From: Cypionkella sp.
Lineage (GTDB): Bacteria > Pseudomonadota > Alphaproteobacteria > Rhodobacterales > Rhodobacteraceae
Assembly (NCBI RefSeq): GCF_028290025.1
Contig: NZ_JAQGKQ010000051.1
Location: 1 to 64,000 of the forward strand
Direction of reading: 5' to 3'
Length of the DNA stretch: 64,000 bases
Positions within the stretch are counted from its first letter, which is position 1; each line of letters opens with the position of its first letter. Below the pieces are notes generated by a model. That model had not been told where the DNA came from. It made no database searches and worked only from the letters and a program-made list of their open reading frames with translations. The position numbers and the translations under genes were made by a program. Below are positions 7,589 to 14,723 of this stretch, in pieces.

Positions 7589-9613
7589 ATGGCGCATTTT
7601 CTGGGCGTGGATACCGGTGGCACTTATACCGATGCGGTGATCGTGGATGAGGCTGCCGATCTGGTGATCGGTAAGGCGAAATCGCTGACCACCCGCGCCG
7701 ATCTGGCGCTGGGCATTGGTCGCGCTGTTGATGCGGCTTTGGCTCAATCTGGGGTGGCAGCCAAGGATGTGGCGCTGGTGTCGCTGTCCACCACTCTGGC
7801 GACCAATGCTTTGGTCGAAGGGCAGGGCGGTCGCATCGCCTTGATTTTCGTCGGCTTCGATGACGGGGACCTCGAACGTGGCGGGCTGATAGAGGCGCTG
7901 AAGGGCGATCCGGTCGTGAAGATCGCAGGCGGCCATAGTCATGCAGGCACCGAAGTCGCCCCGTTGGACCTCGCCGCGTTGGAGGCTCACCTGCGAGAAC
8001 TCGGCCCACAGGTGATGGGCTTTGCCGTCGCCGCGCGCTTTGCCACTCGCAACCCCGTGCATGAAATCACCATCCGCGATATGGTCAGGGCCGTGACGGG
8101 CCGCCCAGTCACCTGCTCGCACGAGTTGTCGGCGCAGTTGAACGGGCCGAAAAGGGCGCTTACCGCTGTACTGAATGCGCGGCTGATCGGGATGATTGAT
8201 CGGCTGGTTGCGGCGTGTGAGCGGCATCTTGAGGCCATCGGCATCACGGCGCCGCTGATGGTGGTGCGTGGCGATGGTGCGCTGATTTCGGCGGCGATGG
8301 TGCGCGAGCGACCGATTGAAACCATCCTCTCCGGCCCCGCTGCCAGCATCGTTGGCGCGCGTTGGCTGACCGGTGCGAAAGATGCGCTGGTGTCTGATAT
8401 CGGCGGCACCACCACCGATGTGGCGCTGTTGCGCGATGGCCTGCCCGAGATTGACCCGCAAGGCGCGCGGGTTGGTGGCTTTCGCACCATGGTTGAAGCG
8501 GTCGCGATGCGCACCACCGGCTTGGGCGGCGACTCAGAGGTGCATCTGATCACCGAGGGCCTCGCAGGCGGTATGCGGCTAGGCCCGCGCCGCTTGATCC
8601 CGGTGTCGCTGCTGGCGTCAGAGCATGACGCGATGGTCCACGCGGCTTTGGATCGGGCGCTGTCGTCGGACAGGGCTGGCGATATGGACGGCCGCTTTGT
8701 GGTGCCGATGGCTGGGCAAACCGGCGGTCTCAGCCCGCGCGAGTTGACGGTGCTGGAACGCATCACCGCACCGATGCCGATGTCGCAGGTGCTAACCACC
8801 CGCCTAGAGGTTGCAGCGTTAGAGCGGTTGGTGGCGCGCGGTTTGGTGATGATCGCCGGGGTGACGCCGTCGGATGCCAGCCACGTTCTCGGTGGACTTG
8901 ACGCATGGGATGGCCCCGCTGCGGCGAAGGCGGTCGAGCTTTTGGGCCGCAGGCGCAATGGCTCGGGCGAGCGGTTCTCTAATGATGCCAAAGTCTTGGC
9001 ACAGTCCATCGTCGATCAACTGACCACGCAGACGGTTGAGTGTCTGCTGGAAGCCGCCTTTGACGAGGACGCAGGGTTCAGGGGCGAAAGCCCGGAAGTG
9101 CTGGCGCGGCACGCTTTGACCAAAGCCGCGCTAAACCGCCACCGCGGCGTGATCGAGTTCACCGCGCGGCTTGGCGTCCCGGTGATCGGACTTGGCGCAT
9201 CGGCCCCCTATTACTACGGTGCTGTCGGCAAGCGGCTGGGCTGTGAGATGATACTGCCCGAACATGCTGGCGTCGCCAACGCCATCGGCGCTGTGGTCGG
9301 CCAGGTCAGCCAGCGCGCCACGGCGATTGTCACCAGCCCCGGCGTGGGTCGCTTTACCGCTCACCTGCCGGACGGCTTGCAGACCTTTAGCGATCCAGAA
9401 ACCGCGATGGTTGCCACCGAAGCGGCACTAACCATCGAGGCTGTTCGCCGCGCCAAACATGCCGGAGCCGAAGACTTGCGCATCACCTCAGCCCGCGATC
9501 TGCGCTCGGCCTCGGTGGAAGGCCAGCCGATGTTCGTCGAGGCGACAATCTCGGTGACAGCCTCAGGTCGGCCCCGGGTGGCGCATACGGTGCCGGAAGG
9601 GGCGATGCTGTAA
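7589..9613 (+). CDS. Hydantoinase/oxoprolinase family protein (HyuA-like)
   Basis: A 674-residue protein of the HyuA/acetone carboxylase beta/5-oxoprolinase A superfamily, which couples ATP hydrolysis to lactam or hydantoin opening. The first ASKHA-type phosphate loop is DTGGTYTDAV at residues 7-16 and the second is DIGGTTTDVALL near 270. A conserved GLGASAPYYYGAVG lies late in the chain. GGAAG sits 4 nt before ATG 7589. No hyuB-type partner is present on either side, which is unusual, so the substrate cannot be assigned. The gene follows rpoN by about 50 nt and may be read through from it. Confidence 0.8.
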   Translation: MAHFLGVDTGGTYTDAVIVDEAADLVIGKAKSLTTRADLALGIGRAVDAALAQSGVAAKDVALVSLSTTLATNALVEGQGGRIALIFVGFDDGDLERGGLIEALKGDPVVKIAGGHSHAGTEVAPLDLAALEAHLRELGPQVMGFAVAARFATRNPVHEITIRDMVRAVTGRPVTCSHELSAQLNGPKRALTAVLNARLIGMIDRLVAACERHLEAIGITAPLMVVRGDGALISAAMVRERPIETILSGPAASIVGARWLTGAKDALVSDIGGTTTDVALLRDGLPEIDPQGARVGGFRTMVEAVAMRTTGLGGDSEVHLITEGLAGGMRLGPRRLIPVSLLASEHDAMVHAALDRALSSDRAGDMDGRFVVPMAGQTGGLSPRELTVLERITAPMPMSQVLTTRLEVAALERLVARGLVMIAGVTPSDASHVLGGLDAWDGPAAAKAVELLGRRRNGSGERFSNDAKVLAQSIVDQLTTQTVECLLEAAFDEDAGFRGESPEVLARHALTKAALNRHRGVIEFTARLGVPVIGLGASAPYYYGAVGKRLGCEMILPEHAGVANAIGAVVGQVSQRATAIVTSPGVGRFTAHLPDGLQTFSDPETAMVATEAALTIEAVRRAKHAGAEDLRITSARDLRSASVEGQPMFVEATISVTASGRPRVAHTVPEGAML

Positions 9614-9873
9614 CCTCCCACTCCACCCCCGCTTTAAACGGGGAGATTGTATAGCGGTTTGGTCGCTCCGCAGCGCGAATGAAGTCCATTTGGCTGTGTC
9701 GCTACCAAATGTGGTAGTCCTAACCGACAGGCACACTAATCCCTCCCACCGAGGAAACACATTCGCGGACGGCACCGTGCTGACGGCCGAGCAAAACCCT
9801 CCGTCTAAAACCAACTACTCGGCCAGAATACCCCTTGACGCCCCCCACCGCCCCCACTACTCACCGCGCCAGT
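9614..9873. other. Intergenic tract before the Met tRNA
   Basis: No protein gene is seen. A short inverted repeat, TACCA-aatg-TGGTA, lies near 9704-9717. The composition looks more like non-coding sequence than the flanking genes. The promoter of the tRNA should lie here, but no clear -35/-10 pair was found. Confidence 0.4.
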
Positions 9874-9950
9874 GGCGAGGTAGCTCAGTTGGTTAGAGCA
9901 CACGACTCATAATCGTGGGGTCGAGAGTTCAAGTCTCTCTCTCGCCACCA
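9874..9950 (+). tRNA. tRNA-Met (anticodon CAT)
   Basis: A complete 77-nt cloverleaf. The acceptor GGCGAGG pairs with TCTCGCC (one G-T), the D arm is GCTC...GAGC, the anticodon stem CACGA/TCGTG encloses the loop CTCATAA, and the T arm contains GTTCAAG. The CCA end is encoded. Acceptor and loop features favour elongator Met over the CAT-anticodon Ile2 tRNA, but lysidine modification cannot be judged from DNA. Confidence 0.93.
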
Positions 9951-10008
9951 ATAACCTAAGTTATTGGTTAGGGAATAAGCGATTTGGGGCATCCAAAATC
10001 AGCTTATT
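9948..10008 (+). other. Two consecutive hairpins at the tRNA 3' end
   Basis: CCAATAAC-ctaa-GTTATTGG (9948-9967) begins inside the encoded CCA of the tRNA. A second, longer hairpin follows, with outer arms AATAAGC/GCTTATT (9974-10008) and inner near-complementary arms GATTTGG/CCAAAATC. Neither ends in a good T-run. They may help 3' maturation or termination of the tRNA, or be what remains of a tRNA-targeted insertion. Confidence 0.5.
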
Positions 10009-10383
10009 GCACCTCTTAATGCGCGTAGCGGCGGCGGTTACATTTGTTTTCCGAAAAATTAGCTAAAATGCATCCCTACAGCGCCGTCAGTTCGCGCTAG
10101 AGAGGTTTTTTGGGCATCCCCGCTGGATGGCGAGAGCTTGTAGGCATCGAAAATGCGGTGGTGCTTCTGCGCGGCGACTTGCGTACTCTGCTTCGCACTC
10201 GGAGCATTCTCACTTAGCATGTCCAGTCCACACTGCCAAAGGGAACCTTTTCGGTGCGCTGAAGTTTGTGCTTTTGAAGGCAAAGATAATATCCGGAACG
10301 CCTTCAATCGACAGACATCGCGCCACAGTCACCGACAACCCGGCTTCAAGCCACGGTCACCCCCCAACCGCAAAGGACAGAGA
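10009..10383. other. Gene-free tract after the Met tRNA
   Basis: About 375 nt of lower-GC, irregular sequence with no supported gene. Frames on both strands are short and low in similarity. The tract must contain the promoter of the small gene at 10384, but no element could be singled out. Confidence 0.4.
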
Positions 10384-10560
10384 ATGTTGGACTCATTGCT
10401 ACCCGCGCTTCTCCCCTTCGGCATCCTCGTCGCCGTATCCTTGGTGGGGCTGTTCAGGTCGAATGCCCATGCACCTAGGCTCGAAAGTTCGACGGTGAAA
10501 ATCAGGCGCGCGCACTCGGCAGAGTACTCATCAATGTCCAGCGATAGGAGATTTAACTGA
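10384..10560 (+). CDS. Small single-pass membrane protein
   Basis: A 58-residue open frame with AAAGGA 6 nt before its ATG. Residues 2-23 are hydrophobic (LLPALLPFGILVAVSLVGLF), giving one membrane segment followed by a basic, Ser/Arg-rich tail. The TGA stop shares its last A with the ATG of the next gene (TGATG), the usual arrangement for translational coupling. I recognise no family. The good ribosome-binding site and the coupling are the reasons to accept it as a gene. Confidence 0.5.
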   Translation: MLDSLLPALLPFGILVAVSLVGLFRSNAHAPRLESSTVKIRRAHSAEYSSMSSDRRFN

Positions 10561-10955
10561 TGCTGCGCACTGGCTCTATAAATCAAATCCCCGTCGACAA
10601 TCCCTCCGTCTATGCATTTCGCATCAGTAATGAAGTTCAAGCGGAAGACTTAAAAGCAATGGCGGAGACCATGAACAATGCATTCGACGTGCATTCATCC
10701 GTGTCGATGCTGCTGATTTTTGAGCAATATGAAGGCGTTGAAACCGGCGCAGGTTTTGACATGGAAACGTTCAAATCGCAGTTCCGCTCTTTGGCCAAGG
10801 TCGATAAGTACGCTGTAGTTGGCGCGCCTTCCATTGCTTCGACTATGATCAACGTGATGGACAAAGTGATCCCGACAGATGCCCGTACTTTTGAGCGGTC
10901 TGAAGAGTTGGCGGCGTGGCAATTTGTCGGCGCAAACCCTGCGGCATCGTCTTAA
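10560..10955 (+). CDS. STAS/SpoIIAA-like domain protein
   Basis: A 131-residue cytoplasmic protein of the SpoIIAA-like (STAS/SEC14) family: an alternating beta/alpha fold with VYAFRISNEVQAEDLKAMAETMN at the start, a central LLIFEQYEGVET, and YAVVGAPSIASTMINVMDKVIP then a final AWQFV strand. Relatives bind lipids or nucleotides or act in stress responses; no enzymatic residues are known. GGAG lies about 10 nt upstream of the start, and the gene is coupled to the preceding 58-residue membrane protein, suggesting the two act together at the membrane. Confidence 0.75.
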   Translation: MLRTGSINQIPVDNPSVYAFRISNEVQAEDLKAMAETMNNAFDVHSSVSMLLIFEQYEGVETGAGFDMETFKSQFRSLAKVDKYAVVGAPSIASTMINVMDKVIPTDARTFERSEELAAWQFVGANPAASS

Positions 10956-11071
10956 GGGAAGCTCATCGCTGAAACGCTCTCAGTGTCAGCGCGCTGCATG
11001 TCTGATTTGCTGTACCGGCGCATGTGACGCGCGACGTCCCAAAGTCCCTCCACCACAAACCCCCCACTGCA

Positions 11072-12034
11072 TCACAACCAGCGCTTCCATTTGAAAAACA
11101 AATACGTCCCGCTCGCCGAAGCCAGCATCAGAAGCAGGGCCAGTGGATAGCCAAACCGCCACGCCAATTCCGGCATATGGGCAAAGTTCATCCCATATAA
11201 ACTCGCGATCAACGTCGGTGGCATGAACAAAGCCGCCACCACCGACACGATCCGCACGGTGACGTTCTGCGATAAATTGATCATGCCCAAGGTGGCATCC
11301 GAGGTCAGCGCCAGACGCGAACCAAGAAAGTCTGTATGCACCTCAAGCGCCTGCAGATCGCGCATCAGACCCTTCACCCAAGGCCGCAACACGTCGCCGC
11401 CCGCCCGATCGCTCAGGGTTTGACCGAAGAAACTGAGTGCACGCTCAACCGTCAGCAGACCCAGCCGGACGCGCCCGAGCAGATCACCCTCACGCCCGAC
11501 TTTCACCAAAGCGCTCTGCAATGCGTCGGTCTGAAGACCGTTCGATCCGCCTTGGTAAATCCCCGAAGCGACCTCATCCAGCGCATGTCCGATACCCTCA
11601 AGAATATCCGCCATCCGCCCAATAATTTCTTCGATCAAGCCGAGAAATAGTTTTTCGGGACGATCACATCCGGGGCCGACTTTGTCGGCGCGCTCGGGGT
11701 AGGTCTCAAACGGACGCGGCGCGTGGTAACGCACGGTGATCAGACGGTCAGCCGACAGAATGAAACAAATCGGGCCCGAGATTGGCTTGTGCGATTCCGA
11801 CAGACCGGGCAGCACCACGGTCATGTAATCCGCGCCAGCCTCACGATACAGCCGGTTTGAGATTTCGATTTCTTCCATATCCGCCAGCGTCGGCACCGCC
11901 AGGCCCAACCGCGTCACATCGGCGGATTGGTTCGACAACGGTCGATACAGATCAATCCAAAGTGCTGCCGAAAGATCAAGCGGTTGCTCGATCCGCGCCA
12001 AGCCACCGGCCGCTGGTGCATAGGCAAACAACAT
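11072..12034 (-). CDS. CorA-family divalent cation transporter
   Basis: About 320 residues with the CorA layout: a long cytoplasmic N-terminal domain with coiled helices, then two C-terminal membrane segments. The signature YGMNF (about residue 281) ends the first membrane helix, followed by a short loop and ALLLMLASASGTYLFFKWKRW. CorA proteins move Mg2+; some relatives (ZntB) move Zn2+. The start is uncertain: ATG 12034 is used, while TTG 12049 and GTG 12046 are also in frame and none has a clear ribosome-binding site. It is divergent from the PhnM-like gene across about 290 nt. Confidence 0.88.
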   Translation of the reverse strand: MLFAYAPAAGGLARIEQPLDLSAALWIDLYRPLSNQSADVTRLGLAVPTLADMEEIEISNRLYREAGADYMTVVLPGLSESHKPISGPICFILSADRLITVRYHAPRPFETYPERADKVGPGCDRPEKLFLGLIEEIIGRMADILEGIGHALDEVASGIYQGGSNGLQTDALQSALVKVGREGDLLGRVRLGLLTVERALSFFGQTLSDRAGGDVLRPWVKGLMRDLQALEVHTDFLGSRLALTSDATLGMINLSQNVTVRIVSVVAALFMPPTLIASLYGMNFAHMPELAWRFGYPLALLLMLASASGTYLFFKWKRWL

Positions 12035-12326
12035 TTCAGAACGCACCAATCATAAAAAGCTGGCGCGGCTTATGCTGCAAGACACACACTGCGGTGCGGC
12101 GGAGAGGGCAACTTTGGCGCGTCATTCAAGTCCCGGCATACTTTATCTGGTCTGTCCGGCGCGGCGACCAGACAGGTCATCTAGACCGGGCAATGTAAAA
12201 TTCTAGTGACGCTTTCGGCTGAGATGTCGCCGAAGTGCAACGCTGCAACCGCTGGCAGAATCTGTCATATGTCCGTTGCGCAGCTGGGTTATCACCTCCG
12301 CCATTCCCCCCGTGCCGGAGCCTGCG

Positions 12327-13499
12327 ATGACGCTGCCCTTGCCTCTGCTTCGTCTGCCCCCGCTGCTCCTGACGGGCGCGCATGTCTTGCGCGACGGCGC
12401 GCTGCAGGAAGGTTGCATCGGTTTGGCCGAAGGTCGCATAGATCCGTCCGCGTTGGCCGAGGTCGACCTTTCGGGCTATCTGATTTTGCCCGGCATGATT
12501 GATATGCACGCCGCCAGCGTTGCGCCGGGTGACTCGTTGGACGCATCGCTCGCCGCAGTTGACCGCACCGCAGCGGCGCAGGGTATCACCACCGCCTATC
12601 TGGCGCAGGGCTGGAGCTGGGAGGATGGGCCGCGCGGTCCAGATCAAGCCGAAGCACTTATGCAAGCGCTCGACAGCTATCGCCCGCAGGCTCTCACCGA
12701 TCTGCGGCTGCAAATCTGCGCCCAAACCCATCTGGTCGATGAAACCGCTCGGTTGATTGCGGCGGTTCGGCGGCATCAGATCGGCTATGTGGTGTTTGAG
12801 GATCATGTGTCAGAGGGCCTGCACATGGCCCGCATCGCGCCCGCCGATTTTGCGGTTTGGGCACGGGCGTTGGGTAAAACAACCGATGAGTTGACCCGTG
12901 CGATCGAAGCCGCCGCCAGCCGCAGCAAAGAGGTGCCGCGCAGTCTTTGCACTTTGGCCGAGGCTTTTGATGCAGAGCGCGCGCTCTATGGCAGCCAGAA
13001 CGATCCTGATGGAGAGACGCGGGCGTTTTATGCCATGATCGGAGCCAGTGTCGCGGCGTTTCCGCTGACGCGCCGGGCCGCACTTGCCGCGCATACGATG
13101 ATGAGCCCGGTGGTGATGGCCGCGCCGGATGTGCTGCGGGGGCGCGGGCAGTCGGGCAATGTCTCGGCCTTGGCCTTGGTGGCGGACGGGTTGTGTGACG
13201 TGCTCGCCTCGCGCGATAATATGCCTGCCTTGGCGTTGGCGGTATGGGCGCTGGTGGATCGCGGCGTGATGGGCTTGGCGCAGGCTTGGGCGCTGGTGTC
13301 GAGCCGTCCCGCCGAGATACTACGGCTGGCGGATCGTGGCATGTTGGAGCCGGGCTTGCGCGCCGATATGGTGATTATCCAAGCCGAGACGCGGATGATC
13401 GAGGCGACGATTGTGGCGGGGCGTGTAAGCTATCTGGCAGGAGAAGCCGCGCGCCGGTTCGGTGGTCAGCCTCACGCGTTGCGGTTGGCGGCGGAGTAA
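12327..13499 (+). CDS. PhnM-like amidohydrolase lacking metal-site residues
   Basis: A 390-residue protein that lines up with PhnM (ribose 1-methylphosphonate 5-triphosphate diphosphatase) along its length. The PhnM-type blocks FPLTRRAALAAHTM and LRGRGQSGNVSALALVADGLCDVL are clear, as are the C-terminal SSRPAEILRLADRG and GLRADMVII. The expected metal-binding positions are changed: PGMIDMHAAS replaces PGLIELHTD, YGSQND replaces ASHDD, and ASRDN replaces SSDYY. Only the EDH motif near residue 160 resembles its PhnM counterpart. Catalysis of the PhnM reaction is therefore doubtful. No other phn gene is nearby. GGAG lies 6 nt before ATG 12327. It may be a scaffold, a regulator or an enzyme with new chemistry. 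Confidence 0.75.
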   Translation: MTLPLPLLRLPPLLLTGAHVLRDGALQEGCIGLAEGRIDPSALAEVDLSGYLILPGMIDMHAASVAPGDSLDASLAAVDRTAAAQGITTAYLAQGWSWEDGPRGPDQAEALMQALDSYRPQALTDLRLQICAQTHLVDETARLIAAVRRHQIGYVVFEDHVSEGLHMARIAPADFAVWARALGKTTDELTRAIEAAASRSKEVPRSLCTLAEAFDAERALYGSQNDPDGETRAFYAMIGASVAAFPLTRRAALAAHTMMSPVVMAAPDVLRGRGQSGNVSALALVADGLCDVLASRDNMPALALAVWALVDRGVMGLAQAWALVSSRPAEILRLADRGMLEPGLRADMVIIQAETRMIEATIVAGRVSYLAGEAARRFGGQPHALRLAAE

Positions 13500-13532
13500 G
13501 CTCGGTTGATCTCACCACGAGCCGTCCGCAGC

Positions 13533-13625
13533 GGCATTGAGCCCCCTCGAACGGCGCTGCCGGGGAGGCTTTTCGACCGGGTGCAGAAATGCCGCGGTAG
13601 CCGCCGCAGGAGGGGGCTCGATGCC
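13533..13625. other. 16-bp inverted repeat between convergent genes
   Basis: Positions 13533-13548 and 13610-13625 are complementary over 16 bp with one G-T pair (core GAGCCCCCTC / GAGGGGGCTC). The 61-nt GC-rich loop is itself able to fold. It lies between the 3' ends of the PhnM-like gene and the exonuclease gene, so a bidirectional RNA barrier is plausible. No T-run follows on either strand. Confidence 0.55.
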
Positions 13626-13657
13626 CCTGATGGCGGCACATGGTTGCGGCGCTTGGG

Positions 13658-14257
13658 TTAGGCTTCGACCACCAACGGCTTTAAAATCACAATGGGCGCG
13701 CTGCGCTTTGCCATGATCTCGACAAAGCCGCGTTGGGTTTTCTGCTCGGCGTGAAGCACGACTTGCGCTGCGGCGCGGGCGTCTTCGCCGGCGTCGTGGT
13801 GTTGGAACTGCAGCGACAGCACTTTCTTCAGATGGCCCAAGCCATGCCCGCCGTTGCCGCGAAACTCCGGCCATGCGCGCCGCGCTATGGTGACGCTGTT
13901 CACCCAGTGCAGGCTGGGGGTTTCCAGCCCGTGCCAGTCGCAGGCGGCGGCTACGGCGCGTTGATCGAAGCAGGAGTGTTGCACGATCGGTTGGTGCAGC
14001 ATCAGCGGGGCAATGGCCGCGATGATCTCGGGGAAACGTGCGGCACCGCGCACCTTTCGGGCATCAATGCCGTGCAGTTGGGTGTTGAAATGCGAGAACG
14101 GCTCGCCCGGGTCGACCAGCAGGCTGAAGGTGTCGATCTGGCCCCAATCATCGACGCAGGCGAGGCCGACCTGGCAGATGCTGTGGGCATTGCGATTGGC
14201 GGTCTCAACATCGAAGGCGATGAAACGGTAGGGTGGGGCGAGGTGGTGCGGGATCAT
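13658..14257 (-). CDS. DnaQ-like 3'-5' exonuclease
   Basis: A 199-residue exonuclease of the DEDD superfamily, close to the epsilon-like proteins of the RNase T/DnaQ group. The Exo I motif is AFDVETA (residues 14-20), with an Exo II region around VQHSCFDQRAV, and the Exo III segment HHDAGEDARAAAQ near residue 152 has the DEDDh-type His and Asp. It should degrade single-stranded DNA or RNA 3' ends in repair. It is not the replicative epsilon, which is longer in this order. It is probably monocistronic. Confidence 0.85.
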   Translation of the reverse strand: MIPHHLAPPYRFIAFDVETANRNAHSICQVGLACVDDWGQIDTFSLLVDPGEPFSHFNTQLHGIDARKVRGAARFPEIIAAIAPLMLHQPIVQHSCFDQRAVAAACDWHGLETPSLHWVNSVTIARRAWPEFRGNGGHGLGHLKKVLSLQFQHHDAGEDARAAAQVVLHAEQKTQRGFVEIMAKRSAPIVILKPLVVEA

Positions 14258-14450
14258 GCGGCGGGCCTTCCGATTGGAGGACCAGTTGAGCCCAGCTTGC
14301 GGGTGGGTGCAAGAGTGGGATTGGGTGCCGCGTGTGGGCGGGGATTTTATTGTTATATATCAAGAGGGTTTTGGGGACGTTAGGGGATTGTTAAGGATTG
14401 TGTTTCCGCAATTTCGACTATTTTTGTTTTGATAGATTTGGCCGAAGACA

Positions 14451-14519
14451 AATCTGGCCGCGCCTGCCTGCCCCTTGGCAGGCGTGAAATGCGCCAGCCC
14501 AGACAGGCGCGGCCAGATT
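14451..14519. repeat. Perfect 16-bp inverted repeat
   Basis: AATCTGGCCGCGCCTG at 14451-14466 is exactly complementary to CAGGCGCGGCCAGATT at 14504-14519. A 7-bp hairpin overlaps the first arm. It is too short and empty to be an insertion sequence. Confidence 0.85.
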
Positions 14520-14585
14520 ATTGAGTTCCGGATTGGGCCAACACCCCTTGCTCAACAGCCTTTGGCTTTATGCGCAACGAACCGT

Positions 14586-14608
14586 AAAACGCTCCCCCGG
14601 AGCGTTTT
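14586..14608. terminator. Bidirectional intrinsic terminator
   Basis: AAAACGCTCC - ccc - GGAGCGTTTT is a perfect 10-bp stem flanked by A- and T-rich ends, with TTTTCTTT on the plus strand. It could end a plus-strand small RNA from the preceding structured tract. Confidence 0.75.
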
Positions 14609-14675
14609 CTTTCGGCTCGTGGCCCCTCGAATTGGGCCTTCGAAGGTTCAGAGTTCAAAGGTTCAGAGGCTTAAA

Positions 14676-14703
14676 GAAAAAGGGCGAGGTTTGCACCTCG
14701 CCC
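14676..14703 (-). terminator. Rho-independent terminator of the glp operon
   Basis: On the minus strand GGGCGAGGT - gcaa - ACCTCGCCC is a 9-bp stem followed by TTTTTC, 21 nt after the glpV stop codon. Confidence 0.88.
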
Positions 14704-14723
14704 CCTTCCGTCACTCTATCAGG

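Larger units (their letters stand above)
14258..14723. other. Structured gene-free tract, possible small RNA
   Basis: No protein gene. From left to right it holds a small inverted repeat AGATTTG/CAAATCT (14434-14455), a perfect 16-bp inverted repeat (14451-14466 and 14504-14519) enclosing a second hairpin GCCTGCC-cctt-GGCAGGC (14466-14483), an intrinsic terminator (14586-14608), an 11-bp direct repeat AAGGTTCAGAG (14643-14653 and 14658-14668), and the terminator of glpV (14676-14703). The first two inverted repeats share bases and are mutually exclusive, as in an RNA switch. Confidence 0.5.

Noticed and set aside
10059..10307. Minus-strand 82-codon frame after the tRNA
   Set aside because: No ribosome-binding site, no domain similarity, and a low-complexity composition.
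14451..14519. Insertion sequence or MITE end repeats
   Set aside because: The two 16-bp arms are only 37 nt apart with no target duplication, so a hairpin RNA is a better reading.
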